A DNA stretch of 16,790 bases from Acidimicrobiia bacterium (GCA_013695075.1 JACDBE010000016.1:1-16790), one strand, 5' to 3'; positions 1-8,121 are shown, counted from the stretch's first letter. A program made the numbers and translations. Notes: generated by a model not told the origin, from the letters alone.

Positions 1-283
1 GGATGCGCTCGATGCCGGCGGTGAGGGTCATCGTCGACATCGGGCAGCCGCCGCAGGCGCCGACGAGTTGAAGGGTGACCTTGCCGCCATTGGTGCCCAG
101 CAGGATCATGTCGCCACCGTCGGACTGCAAGGCCGGGCGGATGTACTCCAGCGTCTCCTGGAGTACGCCCAGATCGATGTCGCTGGCTCCGGACACCGCA
201 TCGGCCGGGTCCGTGGGGGACCCCACCTCGACGACGGAGCCGGTGATCTTGGGCGCAGCGATGGTGTCTGGGGTGTTGGTCAT
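1..283 (-). CDS. NifU C-terminal-domain Fe-S carrier protein (3' part outside the window)
   Basis: Reading the minus strand from an ATG at 283 gives an open frame that runs off the left edge, so the C-terminus is missing. The visible 94 residues have a variable N-terminal extension of about 35 residues. A NifU C-terminal domain follows, with IRPALQSDGGD, then a hydrophobic strand and the cysteine pair GACGGCP (CxxC), which in this family binds a 4Fe-4S cluster for delivery to apoproteins. The order SDGGD then CGGCP is diagnostic. There is no good Shine-Dalgarno, only GAGA just before the start. A possible -10 (TATCCT) lies about 50 bases upstream. Expected role: cytoplasmic Fe-S carrier or scaffold. 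I cannot tell a stand-alone Nfu from a longer protein because the end is cut off. Confidence 0.85.
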   Translation of the reverse strand, partial: MTNTPDTIAAPKITGSVVEVGSPTDPADAVSGASDIDLGVLQETLEYIRPALQSDGGDMILLGTNGGKVTLQLVGACGGCPMSTMTLTAGIERI

Positions 284-453
284 GGTCTCGATTGGTTCAA
301 CCTGCGGCGCCAGGGCCGCATTCCCACCATGAGGATAGGAGAAATTGGCGCCACTGGAGCTGCGTCGGCGCCGCAGTCAGCGCGGCGCGGTCGGCGGGGG
401 CATGCATGGCTGACCGCACCGGTTCAGTGAGGCCGCCAGAGAAGGTCCGATCG

Positions 454-1788
454 TCAGCGCAGCCGAAGCCGCTGGATGCCGTCCGGGTCGAACACCGGGT
501 GGTCGGCGGGACGCAACCTGACCAGGCCGGCCTGGTCGGTGAGCTGCCAATCGCCGGCATCGAGGGTGACCCCGGACGCCTGGAACGGTCCGGTGGCCAC
601 GACGTGCAGCATGTCCTCGCCCCAGTCCAAACCTACCCGAACCTGGTCGGGGACGAACCGGGCGCCGTCCTGGGGGACCAGACCGTTGTAGAAGTGAGCC
701 AGGATCCCGGCGGCCGTCTCCCCCCGCAGCCCCAGGGCATAGGCCCCGTATTGGCTCATCCCCACCGAATGGCCCCAGCCCTCGCCGACGAAGGTGACCC
801 GGCCCACCCCCTCCAGATCGTCGGCGGGGAGGCGCCGCGGTAGACCGCGCACCGGTGGCGGGATGTAGTGGATCGTAAAGGTGTACGAGGGGATCGCCTG
901 CGGCAGCGGGAGCCCATCGGCACGGGGAGCCGGCAGCGCCCACGGGAACAGGGCGGGGCCGTAGCGGTTGAACCCGCGTCGGATCTCCGCCACCGGGATC
1001 ACCACCCGGTCGAGGCTGCCCACCACGCCGCTGGCCACCACCACGCTGGCGGTGCCCTCCCCGATGGGTGGGGTCGCCACCGTGATGTCGTCGACCCGCC
1101 CACCGATGGGGTAACCGGTGGCGGCCAAGATGGCGCGGAACTGACCAAGCTCGACGCTCACCTCCCAGCGGGCGAACGGGGTCACCTCGGCTTCGGGCGA
1201 CGGCGCCCCCACCAGGTAGGGCTTGGGGTCGCCGCCGAAGATGTCTTGCACGGGCCGGGTCCTCGACCCGGCGCTCGATGAGTACAGCGCCAGGGCGGGG
1301 GCACCGTCGAACAACAGGATCTGCCCGGCGGTGGCATCCACCGCCTCCATCCAACGCTCGCCGTCAGGCTGATCGACCAGACCTGCTCCGGCGTACACCT
1401 GGCATTGGTCGGTGGCGCAGATATCGAACCCGTAGGCGGCACCGCTGCCGGATCGTCCCCCCGCCAGCGTCCACGCCAGGTAGGTGCGGGCGGCCACCGC
1501 CTGGGCTCGCAGCGTCTCCTGCGGCCAGGAGAACGGCACCTCGGCGATCCCAGCCAGGTACCCGTCCAGCGGCACCTGCTCCACCAGGGAGAGCCCGTCG
1601 TCATGGGCGGTGACGTCGAGCCGGCCCCGGTAGCGGTCGTCGTCGACCACGAACTCGGTGCCCGGCGCCGGGACCAGGGAGATCGACCCGGTGTCGGGGA
1701 TCGGCTCCGGTTCCGGCTGGGCGACGGCGACAGAGCTGCCCATGCCGGCAACGACCACCGCCAGCACACTCACCAGCCCGGCTCGCAC
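454..1788 (-). CDS. Secreted SpoIID/LytB-domain protein (peptidoglycan-active)
   Basis: The product is 444 aa from a GTG start. Residues 1-23 form a signal peptide ending AVA-QPEPE, so the protein is exported. The SpoIID domain is clear: YLAGIAEVPFSWPQETLRAQ (77-96) followed by AVAARTY. E83 in AEVP aligns with the catalytic Glu of Bacillus SpoIID, a lytic transglycosylase acting on denuded glycan. A CxxxxCQVY motif and the C-terminal signature GWGHSVGMSQYGA...FYNG are also present. A C-terminal tail of about 60 residues follows the core and may bind wall. It lies 116 bp downstream of murA on the same strand, so co-transcription is plausible. In Bacillus spoIID also sits beside a murA gene. 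No sporulation genes are visible here, so a vegetative wall role is more likely than engulfment. Family assignment is firm; the substrate is inferred. Confidence 0.88.
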   Translation of the reverse strand: MRAGLVSVLAVVVAGMGSSVAVAQPEPEPIPDTGSISLVPAPGTEFVVDDDRYRGRLDVTAHDDGLSLVEQVPLDGYLAGIAEVPFSWPQETLRAQAVAARTYLAWTLAGGRSGSGAAYGFDICATDQCQVYAGAGLVDQPDGERWMEAVDATAGQILLFDGAPALALYSSSAGSRTRPVQDIFGGDPKPYLVGAPSPEAEVTPFARWEVSVELGQFRAILAATGYPIGGRVDDITVATPPIGEGTASVVVASGVVGSLDRVVIPVAEIRRGFNRYGPALFPWALPAPRADGLPLPQAIPSYTFTIHYIPPPVRGLPRRLPADDLEGVGRVTFVGEGWGHSVGMSQYGAYALGLRGETAAGILAHFYNGLVPQDGARFVPDQVRVGLDWGEDMLHVVATGPFQASGVTLDAGDWQLTDQAGLVRLRPADHPVFDPDGIQRLRLR

Positions 1789-1904
1789 CCGGCCAGTCTG
1801 CCCCGATTCATGCGCAACGAGTACTTATGAGGGTGGCGCGGACACAAACCTCCCCGACCTGCTCCGCTCGGCCGGGCGAAGTCGGCCCGGGCAAACAACA
1901 CGGC

Positions 1905-3155
1905 TCAGTGGGCTTGTATCGACGCGCCCATGGCCGCCAGCTTGGCGACGAACCCGTCGTAGCCGCGGGCGATGTGGTGGGCTTCGGTCACTACGGTCTC
2001 ACCGTCGGCCCGCAGCCCGGCGAGGACCAGGGCGGCTCCAGCACGGATGTCGCAGCCGTCGACCTCACAGCCGCTCAGGGTCTCCACTCCCCGCACCACA
2101 ACATGCTGGCCGTCGGCGTGGATGTCAGCTCCCATCCGACCCAGCTCGCCGATATAGCGAAAGCGGGACTCGTAGACATTCTCGGTGAGCAGCGAGGTCC
2201 CGGCCGCCACCGACAGCAGCGCCACCATCTGCGGGTGCATGTCGGTGTGAAACCCGGGGAAGGGCAGCGTAGCCAGGTCGACCGGGGAGGGGCGGTCAGG
2301 CCCGGACACGGTGATGCTGTCGATGTTGGTGGTCACGACGCACCCGGCATCGTTCATCTTGCGCAACTCCATCCGCAGGTGGTCGGGGACGCAGTTGGTG
2401 ACGGTCACGGTGCCGCCGGTGATGGCCCCGGCCAGGGCGTAGGTACCGGCCTCCAATCGATCGGGCACCACCCGGTGGTAGGTGGGTTGCAGGGCGGCGA
2501 CGCCGTGCACCTCGATGGTCGAGGTCCCCGCCCCTTCGATCTTGGCGCCCATCCTGATGAGCATCTCGGCAAGATCGGTCAGCTCCGGCTCGCGCGCCGC
2601 GTTGCGGATCAGGGTGGTCCCGGTGGCCAGCACGGCTGCCAGCAGCACGTTCTCGGTGGCGCCCACCGACGGGAAGTCGAGAGCGATGTCGGTGCCGTGG
2701 AGCCCGTCGGGCGCCGAACCCTCCAGCACACCGTGGTTGAGCCGGAACTCCGCCCCCATCGCTTCCAGCCCATCGAGGTGCATGTCGATGGGTCTCGCCC
2801 CGAAGTCGTCGCCCCCAGGGAGCGCCACCCTCGCCTCGCCGCGCCGGGCGAGCAGGGCGCCCAGGATGAGAATCGACGCCCGCATTCGTCGCACCATCTC
2901 CAGCGGGGCCTCGGCAAGCGGCTCCTCGGGCACCTCTATGGTCAGCTCGTTGCCCTCCCGGGTGCAGAACGCACCGACGTGGTGCAACACCTCACCCATC
3001 ACGGTGACGTCGAGGATCCGGGGCACGTTGCCCAGCACGTGGTGACCCGGGGCGAGCAGCGTCGCCACCATGTGTTTGAGCACGGCGTTCTTGGCGCCGA
3101 GCACCGCCACCGAGCCTTGGAGGGGACGCCCGCCGACCAGGCGGATCTGCTGCAT
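1905..3155 (-). CDS. murA: UDP-N-acetylglucosamine 1-carboxyvinyltransferase MurA (Asp-type active site)
   Basis: This 416-aa protein has the usual MurA length. It transfers enolpyruvate from PEP to UDP-GlcNAc, the first committed step of peptidoglycan synthesis. Seen in the sequence: GAKNAVLK with K22 and N23, the active-site loop LPGGDDFGARP at 112-122, DRLEAGTYALAGA, DMHPQMVALL, and CDIRAGAALVLAGL near the C-terminus carrying the conserved Arg. The catalytic Cys of E. coli MurA (LPGGC) is Asp here (D116, codon 2810-2808). Family knowledge links that change to fosfomycin insensitivity, as in mycobacteria. I chose the ATG at 3155 because homology begins at MQQIRLVGG; an upstream in-frame extension of 60 residues has no MurA character. 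A -10-like TACAAT ends eight bases before this ATG. It is downstream of a lipoprotein gene and upstream of the SpoIID-type gene. Confidence 0.96.
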   Translation of the reverse strand: MQQIRLVGGRPLQGSVAVLGAKNAVLKHMVATLLAPGHHVLGNVPRILDVTVMGEVLHHVGAFCTREGNELTIEVPEEPLAEAPLEMVRRMRASILILGALLARRGEARVALPGGDDFGARPIDMHLDGLEAMGAEFRLNHGVLEGSAPDGLHGTDIALDFPSVGATENVLLAAVLATGTTLIRNAAREPELTDLAEMLIRMGAKIEGAGTSTIEVHGVAALQPTYHRVVPDRLEAGTYALAGAITGGTVTVTNCVPDHLRMELRKMNDAGCVVTTNIDSITVSGPDRPSPVDLATLPFPGFHTDMHPQMVALLSVAAGTSLLTENVYESRFRYIGELGRMGADIHADGQHVVVRGVETLSGCEVDGCDIRAGAALVLAGLRADGETVVTEAHHIARGYDGFVAKLAAMGASIQAH

Positions 3156-3163
3156 GGTTGGCG

Positions 3164-3169
3164 ATTGTA
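3164..3169 (-). promoter_or_regulatory. Candidate -10 element of murA (TACAAT)
   Basis: On the minus strand TACAAT lies eight bases before the murA ATG and matches five of six positions of the TATAAT consensus. No convincing -35 hexamer is present at 16-18 bases. If it is used, the transcript would start within about two bases of the start codon, so the mRNA would be leaderless or nearly so. This is inference from position only. Confidence 0.4.
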
Positions 3170-3214
3170 TGGGTGACGCCGAGGCAGCGGGCCGGAAAAT
3201 GGGGGTGTGCCCGG

Positions 3215-3727
3215 TCACGGGATGGGAGTCACCGAGGCGGTGATGGTCTCGGCGTGCTCGGACCATGACGAGTTGGGAGCCCGCACCTCCACGGCGATGG
3301 CTTCGCTGCCCTGGATGGGGATGAGGCGGAACCACAGCCTGCCCTCGGCGAAGGAGCCGAAGGAGGTCACCGAACCGTCGACCAGCGGCCGGGTGGTCTC
3401 GACCTCCGCCTCACCCTGGTCGATCAGCGCCCAGAAACTGCGCAGGGCGACGTCGGGGGTCTGGGGCCAGGTGAGCCCGTTGGTAGTGACCAGCACCTCC
3501 ATGTTGATCCCGCTCACGGTGGCGGCGATGGCATCGTCGCCAGGGTGGCCCAGCGAGACGAACTCGTCGCTGCTGTCGACCACCTCCCAGTCGTCGGGGT
3601 AGGTGACGCAGAACCCAGCGGTGCACATCTCGGAGGTGGTGCCCAGCACCGGGGCGGTAGGGCCGCTGCCGCCACAGGAGACCTGGCACACGACGAACAG
3701 GGTGGCGACCAGGTAGCGGGTGGACAC
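3215..3727 (-). CDS. Small secreted lipoprotein of unknown function
   Basis: The product is 170 aa from a GTG at 3727. The N-terminus MSTRYLVATLFVVCQVSCGG is a short charged stretch, a hydrophobic core, and a lipobox-like VSC-G, so lipidation at C18 is likely, although the -3 residue (Q) is not ideal. The mature part has CTAGFCVTYPDDWEVV followed by strands reminiscent of small beta-rich lipoproteins that start with a 'YPxxW' segment, and ends in SWSEHAETITASVTPIP. I do not recognise a named family. It is divergent from ppk, with about 50 bp between the two starts, and is followed 59 bp later by murA on the same strand. A TAGCCT hexamer lies six bases before the GTG. Confidence 0.7.
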   Translation of the reverse strand: MSTRYLVATLFVVCQVSCGGSGPTAPVLGTTSEMCTAGFCVTYPDDWEVVDSSDEFVSLGHPGDDAIAATVSGINMEVLVTTNGLTWPQTPDVALRSFWALIDQGEAEVETTRPLVDGSVTSFGSFAEGRLWFRLIPIQGSEAIAVEVRAPNSSWSEHAETITASVTPIP

Positions 3728-3733
3728 CCCGAC

Positions 3734-3739
3734 AGGCTA
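3734..3739 (-). promoter_or_regulatory. Candidate -10 element of the lipoprotein gene (TAGCCT)
   Basis: TAGCCT (a TANNNT hexamer) is followed by six bases and then the GTG start at 3727. The spacing is the same as at 9713-9718, 10637-10642 and 16738-16743. It is a weak match by itself and counts mainly as part of that pattern. Confidence 0.25.
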
Positions 3740-3779
3740 CCGAAACGCCCACGGACCGCCGCCCCGGGGCGGGTGTACG

Positions 3780-5867
3780 ATGCCGCGGATGGTGACCCCC
3801 CCGGAGCACTACATCAACCGCGAGCTGTCGCTGCTCGACTTCCAGATGCGGGTGCTGGCGCTGGCAGAACGGGTCGACCTACCGCTGCTGGAACGGCTCA
3901 AGTTCGTGGCCATCGTCTGCCAGAACCTCGACGAGTTCTTCCAGGTGCGGGTGGCCGGCCTCATGAACCAGGTCGACAGTGGGGTGTCGACCCTGAGCCC
4001 GGACGGGCGCAGCCCCACCGAGCAGCTCGACGCCATCAACGAGCGGGTCACCGAACTGTTCGCCCGGGTGGACACCCTGTTCACCAAAGAGCTGCTCCCG
4101 CTGATGGACGAATCCGGCATCCATCTCCTGGGATACGAGGACCTCACCGACGAGGAGATCACCGAGCTCCAGGTCCGCTTCGAGCAGCAGATCTTCCCGG
4201 TGCTGACCCCTCTCGCAGTCGATCCGGCTCATCCCTTCCCCTACATCTCCAACCTGTCACTGAACCTGGCGGTGGTGGTGCGTGACCCCGACAGCGAGCA
4301 GCGCCAGTTCGCCCGGCTCAAGGTCCCCCCGCTGCTCCCCCGTTTCATGCCGCTGGGCGAGGGTCGCTTCGTCCCGGTGGAGGAGGTCATCGCCGCCAAC
4401 TGCCATCTGCTGTTCCCCGGCCATGCCGTGGTCGACACCTTCGCCTTCCGGGTGACCCGCACCGCCGAGCTGGCCGTCGAGGAGGCCGAGGCCGACGACC
4501 TCCTCCAGGCCATCGACTCGCTGCTGCGCTTCCGGCAGCGGGCCGCCGGGGCCATCCGGCTCGAAGTCGAGGAGCGGTCGGGGGAGAACACCGTCGCCCT
4601 GCTGCGCCGCGAGCTGCAGCTGGAGACAGGCGAGGTGTACCCGCGGGCCGCCCTGCTCGACCTGAGCGCCCTCATGTCGTTCTACGAGCTCAACCGGCCC
4701 GAGCTGAAGGAGGCCCCGTGGTCGCCCACCACCAGCAGGCGTCTGCGTTCTCAGGGCGACGAGAAGGTGTCGATGTTTGACGTCATCGGCGACGGCGATG
4801 TCCTGGTCCACTACCCGTACGAGTCCTTCGCCACCTCCACCGGGTCGTTCCTGGCGCAGGCGGCGGCCGATCGCAGGGTGCTTGCCATCAAGCAGACCCT
4901 ATACCGCACCTGGGCCTCGGAAGACCCCGCCATCGGCGGCGAGGAGGCGGTGGTGCGCTCGCTGATGCAGGCGGCGGAGGCCGGAAAGCAGGTTGTGGTG
5001 CTGGTTGAGCTCACCGCCCGCTTCGACGAGGCGGCCAACCTCACCTGGGCCAAGATGCTGGAGAACTCCGGGGTCCACGTGGTGTACGGCGTCGTCGGGC
5101 TCAAGACCCACTCCAAGATCCTTCTGGTGGTCCGCCGGGAGCGCGATGGGCTACGCCGCTACGCCCACATCGGCACCGGCAACTACAACCCGAAGACGGC
5201 CCGCATTTATGAGGACATGGGCATCTTCACCGCCGACCCCGACATCGGGCGGGACCTGTCCGAGCTCTTCAACGCCCTCACTGGGTACGGCGAGTCGACG
5301 GCGTACCGCAAGCTGCTGGTGGCCCCGGCCACGCTGCGCCGCCGTATCACCGAGCGCATCCGCCAGGAGGGCGACCGCGGCGCCGAGGGGCGAATCCTGT
5401 TCAAGATCAACCACATCGACGATCCCGGCATCATCGATTCCCTGTACGAGGCTTCGCAGCGGGGCTGCCAGATCGACCTGATCGTGCGGGGCATCTGTTC
5501 GCTGCGGGCCGGGGTGCCCGATCTCTCGCCGACGATCCGGGTGCGCTCCATTGTCGGCAGGTTCCTGGAGCACTCCCGCATCTACCGGTTTGGCGACCCG
5601 GGCGACGACGCCGTGTACTACCTGGGGTCGGCCGACATGATGACCCGCAACCTCGACAAGCGGGTCGAGGCGCTGGTGCCGGTAACCGACTCCCGTCTCA
5701 AGACGCGCCTCGAGGAGGTCCTCCAGGTGCTGATGGACGAAGATGCGCTGGCCTGGTCGCTGTCCGAGGAGACCTGGAGCAAGGTGCCCTCGGTAACCGG
5801 GCTCGACGCCCACGCCGCCCTGGAGCGGCTCGCCCTTGACCGCCAGGAGTCCGAGGGCCCCCGCTGA
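3780..5867 (+). CDS. ppk1: Polyphosphate kinase PPK1
   Basis: This 695-aa protein reversibly transfers the ATP gamma-phosphate to a polyphosphate chain. All four PPK1 regions are visible: the N-terminal helical domain (INRELSLLDFQMRVL; CQNLDEFFQVRVAGL), the head domain, and two PLD-like C-terminal domains. The first PLD-like domain carries KTHSKILLVV (H444, the HxK position of the autophosphorylated His) and YAHIGTGNYNPKTARIYED (H463). The second carries RFLEHSRIYRF (H598, matching the acid/base His) and LGSADMMTRNLDKRVE. I chose ATG 3780; ATG 3789 is an alternative, and the upstream residues are not family-like. A G-rich stretch (ggggcggg) about seven bases before 3780 may be the ribosome binding site. 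It overlaps mutT1 by one base (TGATG). The length is normal and nothing is missing. Confidence 0.96.
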   Translation: MPRMVTPPEHYINRELSLLDFQMRVLALAERVDLPLLERLKFVAIVCQNLDEFFQVRVAGLMNQVDSGVSTLSPDGRSPTEQLDAINERVTELFARVDTLFTKELLPLMDESGIHLLGYEDLTDEEITELQVRFEQQIFPVLTPLAVDPAHPFPYISNLSLNLAVVVRDPDSEQRQFARLKVPPLLPRFMPLGEGRFVPVEEVIAANCHLLFPGHAVVDTFAFRVTRTAELAVEEAEADDLLQAIDSLLRFRQRAAGAIRLEVEERSGENTVALLRRELQLETGEVYPRAALLDLSALMSFYELNRPELKEAPWSPTTSRRLRSQGDEKVSMFDVIGDGDVLVHYPYESFATSTGSFLAQAAADRRVLAIKQTLYRTWASEDPAIGGEEAVVRSLMQAAEAGKQVVVLVELTARFDEAANLTWAKMLENSGVHVVYGVVGLKTHSKILLVVRRERDGLRRYAHIGTGNYNPKTARIYEDMGIFTADPDIGRDLSELFNALTGYGESTAYRKLLVAPATLRRRITERIRQEGDRGAEGRILFKINHIDDPGIIDSLYEASQRGCQIDLIVRGICSLRAGVPDLSPTIRVRSIVGRFLEHSRIYRFGDPGDDAVYYLGSADMMTRNLDKRVEALVPVTDSRLKTRLEEVLQVLMDEDALAWSLSEETWSKVPSVTGLDAHAALERLALDRQESEGPR

Positions 5868-6748
5868 TGGCGACCAGACCATTGGCGCCGGCCCGGGGCG
5901 CCGGCGCCGTAGCCCATCGCCACACCAAGAAGGGCACCAGGATCCTGCTGGTGCATCGTCCCCGATATGGCGACTGGACCCTGCCCAAGGGCCATCTGGA
6001 AGGCGGGGAGACGTACCAGGAGGCGGCATTGCGGGAGCTGGTCGAGGAGGCGGGGGTACAGGGTGAGCTTGGTCGGCTGGTGGGCAGCATCGCCTACCGG
6101 GTGAAGCGCAAACCCAAGGTGATTCGCTACTGGCTGGTCGAAGCCGGGTCGATCAGGTTCCGCACCAACGCCGAGGTGGACGAGGTCCTGTGGACATCAC
6201 CGAGCAAGGCCATGCTGCGGGCGTCGCACGACAACGACCGGGTGGTCATCGCCGCCGCCATGGACCGGCTGCAGCGGCCCCGTTCGGCGCGGATGCACCT
6301 GGTGCGCCACGCTGATGCCGGCAGCCGCTCGGCGTGGAAGCGGGCCGACGAGAAACGCCCACTGTCTACTCTGGGTCGCACCCAGGCGCGCCGCATCGCC
6401 GCCCGGCTGCAGCAGACCCCCATCACCCACATCGCCAGCTCGCCGTTCCTGCGCTGCGAGCAGACCGTTGTCGGGCTGGCTCGCGCTCTCGATCTCCCCA
6501 TCGACATCGAGAAGGCCCTGGCCGAGGAGCAGCCCATCGAACGCATCCTCGACCTGTTCGCCGAACTCGAGGGCACCACCACGGTGCTCTCCTCGCACGG
6601 CGACGTCATCTCGGGACTGATCGGGAAGCTGGCCGCCGAGGGGGTCGACCTCGACGGCGGCCTGGTGTGGAAGAAGGCGTCGACCTGGGACCTGGAGCTC
6701 ACCAAGGGTCGGGTGCGGACGGGGGGGTATGTCCCCCCGCCGCGCTAA
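5867..6748 (+). CDS. mutT1: MutT1-type Nudix hydrolase fused to a histidine phosphatase
   Basis: This is a 293-aa two-domain protein. Residues 10-135 are a Nudix domain with the box beginning GHLEGGETYQEA at 42 and continuing RELVEEAGV, so the GX5EX7REUXEEXGU pattern is complete. Residues 140-290 are a histidine phosphatase with the RHG-type motif LVRHADAG (R147, H148), SSPFLRCEQT (R196) and SSHGDVISG (H244). Mycobacterial MutT1 has this same fusion and hydrolyses 8-oxo-dGTP and dinucleoside polyphosphates. The ATG overlaps the ppk stop, so the two are translationally coupled. A ppk-mutT1 neighbourhood is also found in mycobacteria. Nudix products or polyphosphate may link the two activities, but that is inference. 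A GC hairpin (6722-6738) covers the last codons. Confidence 0.92.
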   Translation: MATRPLAPARGAGAVAHRHTKKGTRILLVHRPRYGDWTLPKGHLEGGETYQEAALRELVEEAGVQGELGRLVGSIAYRVKRKPKVIRYWLVEAGSIRFRTNAEVDEVLWTSPSKAMLRASHDNDRVVIAAAMDRLQRPRSARMHLVRHADAGSRSAWKRADEKRPLSTLGRTQARRIAARLQQTPITHIASSPFLRCEQTVVGLARALDLPIDIEKALAEEQPIERILDLFAELEGTTTVLSSHGDVISGLIGKLAAEGVDLDGGLVWKKASTWDLELTKGRVRTGGYVPPPR

Positions 6749-6763
6749 CCCGAGCCGCCGAGC

Positions 6764-6961
6764 TCACGGGGCGATCACCACCTTGCCGCGGGCATGGCCC
6801 GCTTCGAGATATCCGATGGCGTGGCAGGTTTCCGCCAATGGGAACGTACGACCGATCACTGGGGTGACCGAGCCGTCATCGATGAACCGGGTGAGCGCCA
6901 CCAGATCGTCCGTGTTGTCCGAGGCCAGCTGGGTGGTCAGCCGTTGGCTCAGCCACGGCGA
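6764..6961 (-). pseudogene. C-terminal remnant of a medium-chain zinc/quinone-type oxidoreductase
   Basis: The minus-strand reading ending at the TGA at 6764 gives about 65 residues. They contain SPWLSQRL, then a helix, then DDGSVTPVIGRTFPLAETCH and AIGYLEAGHARGKVVIAP. This is the standard C-terminal end of MDR-superfamily NAD(P)-dependent alcohol dehydrogenases and quinone oxidoreductases (a 'G-VTPVI-R-YPL' strand, 'A--YLE-GHARGK-VI'). Nothing before SPWLSQRL belongs to the family: the Rossmann and GroES-like domains are absent, and the open frame continues only as antisense of other genes. It is therefore a 3' fragment and not an active enzyme. It abuts the TetR tail at 6978-7076. Confidence 0.75.
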
Positions 6962-6977
6962 CGACGATCCCGACTCC

Positions 6978-7076
6978 CCCCTGGGTTGGTGCGACCACCA
7001 GACGGAGTTCGAGTTCGGTCTCGACCTGATCCTGGACGGGCTCGACCGGCTGCGGCTCGCCGCCGACGATCGGTAG
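6978..7076 (+). pseudogene. C-terminal remnant of a TetR-family regulator
   Basis: The plus frame ending in the TAG at 7074-7076 gives 32 residues containing TEFEFGLDLILDGLDRLR. This resembles the last helix of many TetR/AcrR regulators ('FEFGLD-LLDGLE'). No helix-turn-helix domain or start precedes it; upstream sequence in the same frame is antisense to the oxidoreductase remnant. The assignment rests on one short helix, so it is moderate. Confidence 0.5.
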
Positions 7077-7113
7077 GCCCGCCACAGGGGGTGCGGCATC
7101 AGGGGCGCACCTG

Positions 7114-8010
7114 TCAGCGCTCCCGGCGCGAGGCCAGCACCGCTCCGCCGAGCACCAGGGCCACCCCGAATAGGGCAGTGGTGGCAACGGTCTCGGCGAG
7201 GAAGATCACTCCCAGGGCCAGCGATACCACCGGGATCAGGTAGGTGACGAACGAGGCCCGAGGCCCGCCGACACGGCCCACCAACGATGCCATGAAGGCA
7301 AAGGCGTACCCGGTGCCGACCACTCCCAGCACCAGTACCGCCACCGCCGGCCCCCAGGCGAACTCGGATCGGGTGGCCCCGTAGAGACCGAACGGCGCCG
7401 TCCACAGCGTCGCCAGCACCAACATGCGGGCCATCACCGGCACCGAGCCGTACCTGCGTTGCAGCGGTCCGGCCATGTTGGTGGCAAAGCCGTAACAGAT
7501 GGTTGCCGCCAGCACCATCAGCACCCCCACCACCGCCGTCCCACCTTCGGCGCTGCTCCCGATACTGACCAGGGCGATCCCCACGAAGCCGATGCCGATC
7601 CCCCACCGCTGCGGCCCGCGTGGGGTCCTGGAGAAGAACAGGGCACCGACAAGCCCGGCGAAGAACGGGGTGGCCCCGTTGAGCAGACCGGTGACCGCCG
7701 AGTTGATGTGCTCCTCGGCAAGCGGGAACAAGGTGAACGGGACGGCAACCCACACGATGGAGAGCACCGTCATCGCCCGGCGATCCTCGGGGGCGATCCG
7801 GGTCAGACCGCCGGGGAGGGCGACCAGCGCCGCGGCCCCGAGTCCGACCCGCACCAGCGTGATCAACCCGGGGTGGAAGGCGTCGAGGGCGATCTTGATC
7901 ATTAGGAACGAGGCGCCCCAGATGACCCCTACGGCGGCGAACAGCAACCAATCGGTGCCGGCGAACGGCTCCCGATCGGACACGGAGCGCAGCGGTGTGG
8001 GAGCGGTCAA
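7114..8010 (-). CDS. EamA/DMT-superfamily membrane transporter
   Basis: The product is 298 aa with about ten hydrophobic segments arranged as two EamA repeats. The first repeat begins WLLFAAVGVIWGASFLMIKI; the second begins around GVLMVLAATICYGFATN. The ends of the repeats carry the usual GIGFVGIALVSIG and LFGVALVLGGAVL segments. The C-terminus is short and basic (ASRRER), as is common. DMT permeases export or import small metabolites, and the substrate cannot be read from sequence. The start is uncertain: TTG at 8010 gives the longest form, and GTG at 7983 would begin nine residues later, still before the first membrane segment. It is the only intact gene between two eroded stretches, with no obvious operon partner. 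Confidence 0.88.
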   Translation of the reverse strand: MTAPTPLRSVSDREPFAGTDWLLFAAVGVIWGASFLMIKIALDAFHPGLITLVRVGLGAAALVALPGGLTRIAPEDRRAMTVLSIVWVAVPFTLFPLAEEHINSAVTGLLNGATPFFAGLVGALFFSRTPRGPQRWGIGIGFVGIALVSIGSSAEGGTAVVGVLMVLAATICYGFATNMAGPLQRRYGSVPVMARMLVLATLWTAPFGLYGATRSEFAWGPAVAVLVLGVVGTGYAFAFMASLVGRVGGPRASFVTYLIPVVSLALGVIFLAETVATTALFGVALVLGGAVLASRRER

Positions 8011-8121
8011 CTGATAGCACCCGGTGAGGGAGAACCGGCAACACTAACCCCGACGCCTCCACCCCCATTCCGCCATCTACCGAGCAGTTTGGAGAGGCCG
8101 CGGCGGCGGCGACTTCCTAGC

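Noticed and set aside
1872..1890. Inverted repeat CCGGGC-7-GCCCGG between murA and the SpoIID-type gene
   Set aside because: Only six pairs and no T tract after it in the direction of transcription; common by chance at this GC content.
1827..3176. A 449-codon plus-strand open frame opposite murA
   Set aside because: Composition is His/Gly/Gln-rich as expected for the complement of murA codons; murA is certain.
6722..6738. GGGGGG-TATGT-CCCCCC hairpin at the end of mutT1
   Set aside because: It lies inside the coding sequence, encodes the Gly/Pro tail, and has no T tract. It could stall transcription but cannot be called a terminator.
6764..8068. A 434-codon open frame on the minus strand covering the EamA transporter and the oxidoreductase tail
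   Set aside because: Over the transporter it is a shifted frame rich in Arg/Gly/Pro with no membrane segments; only its last 65 codons are real homology, and these are annotated as a gene remnant.
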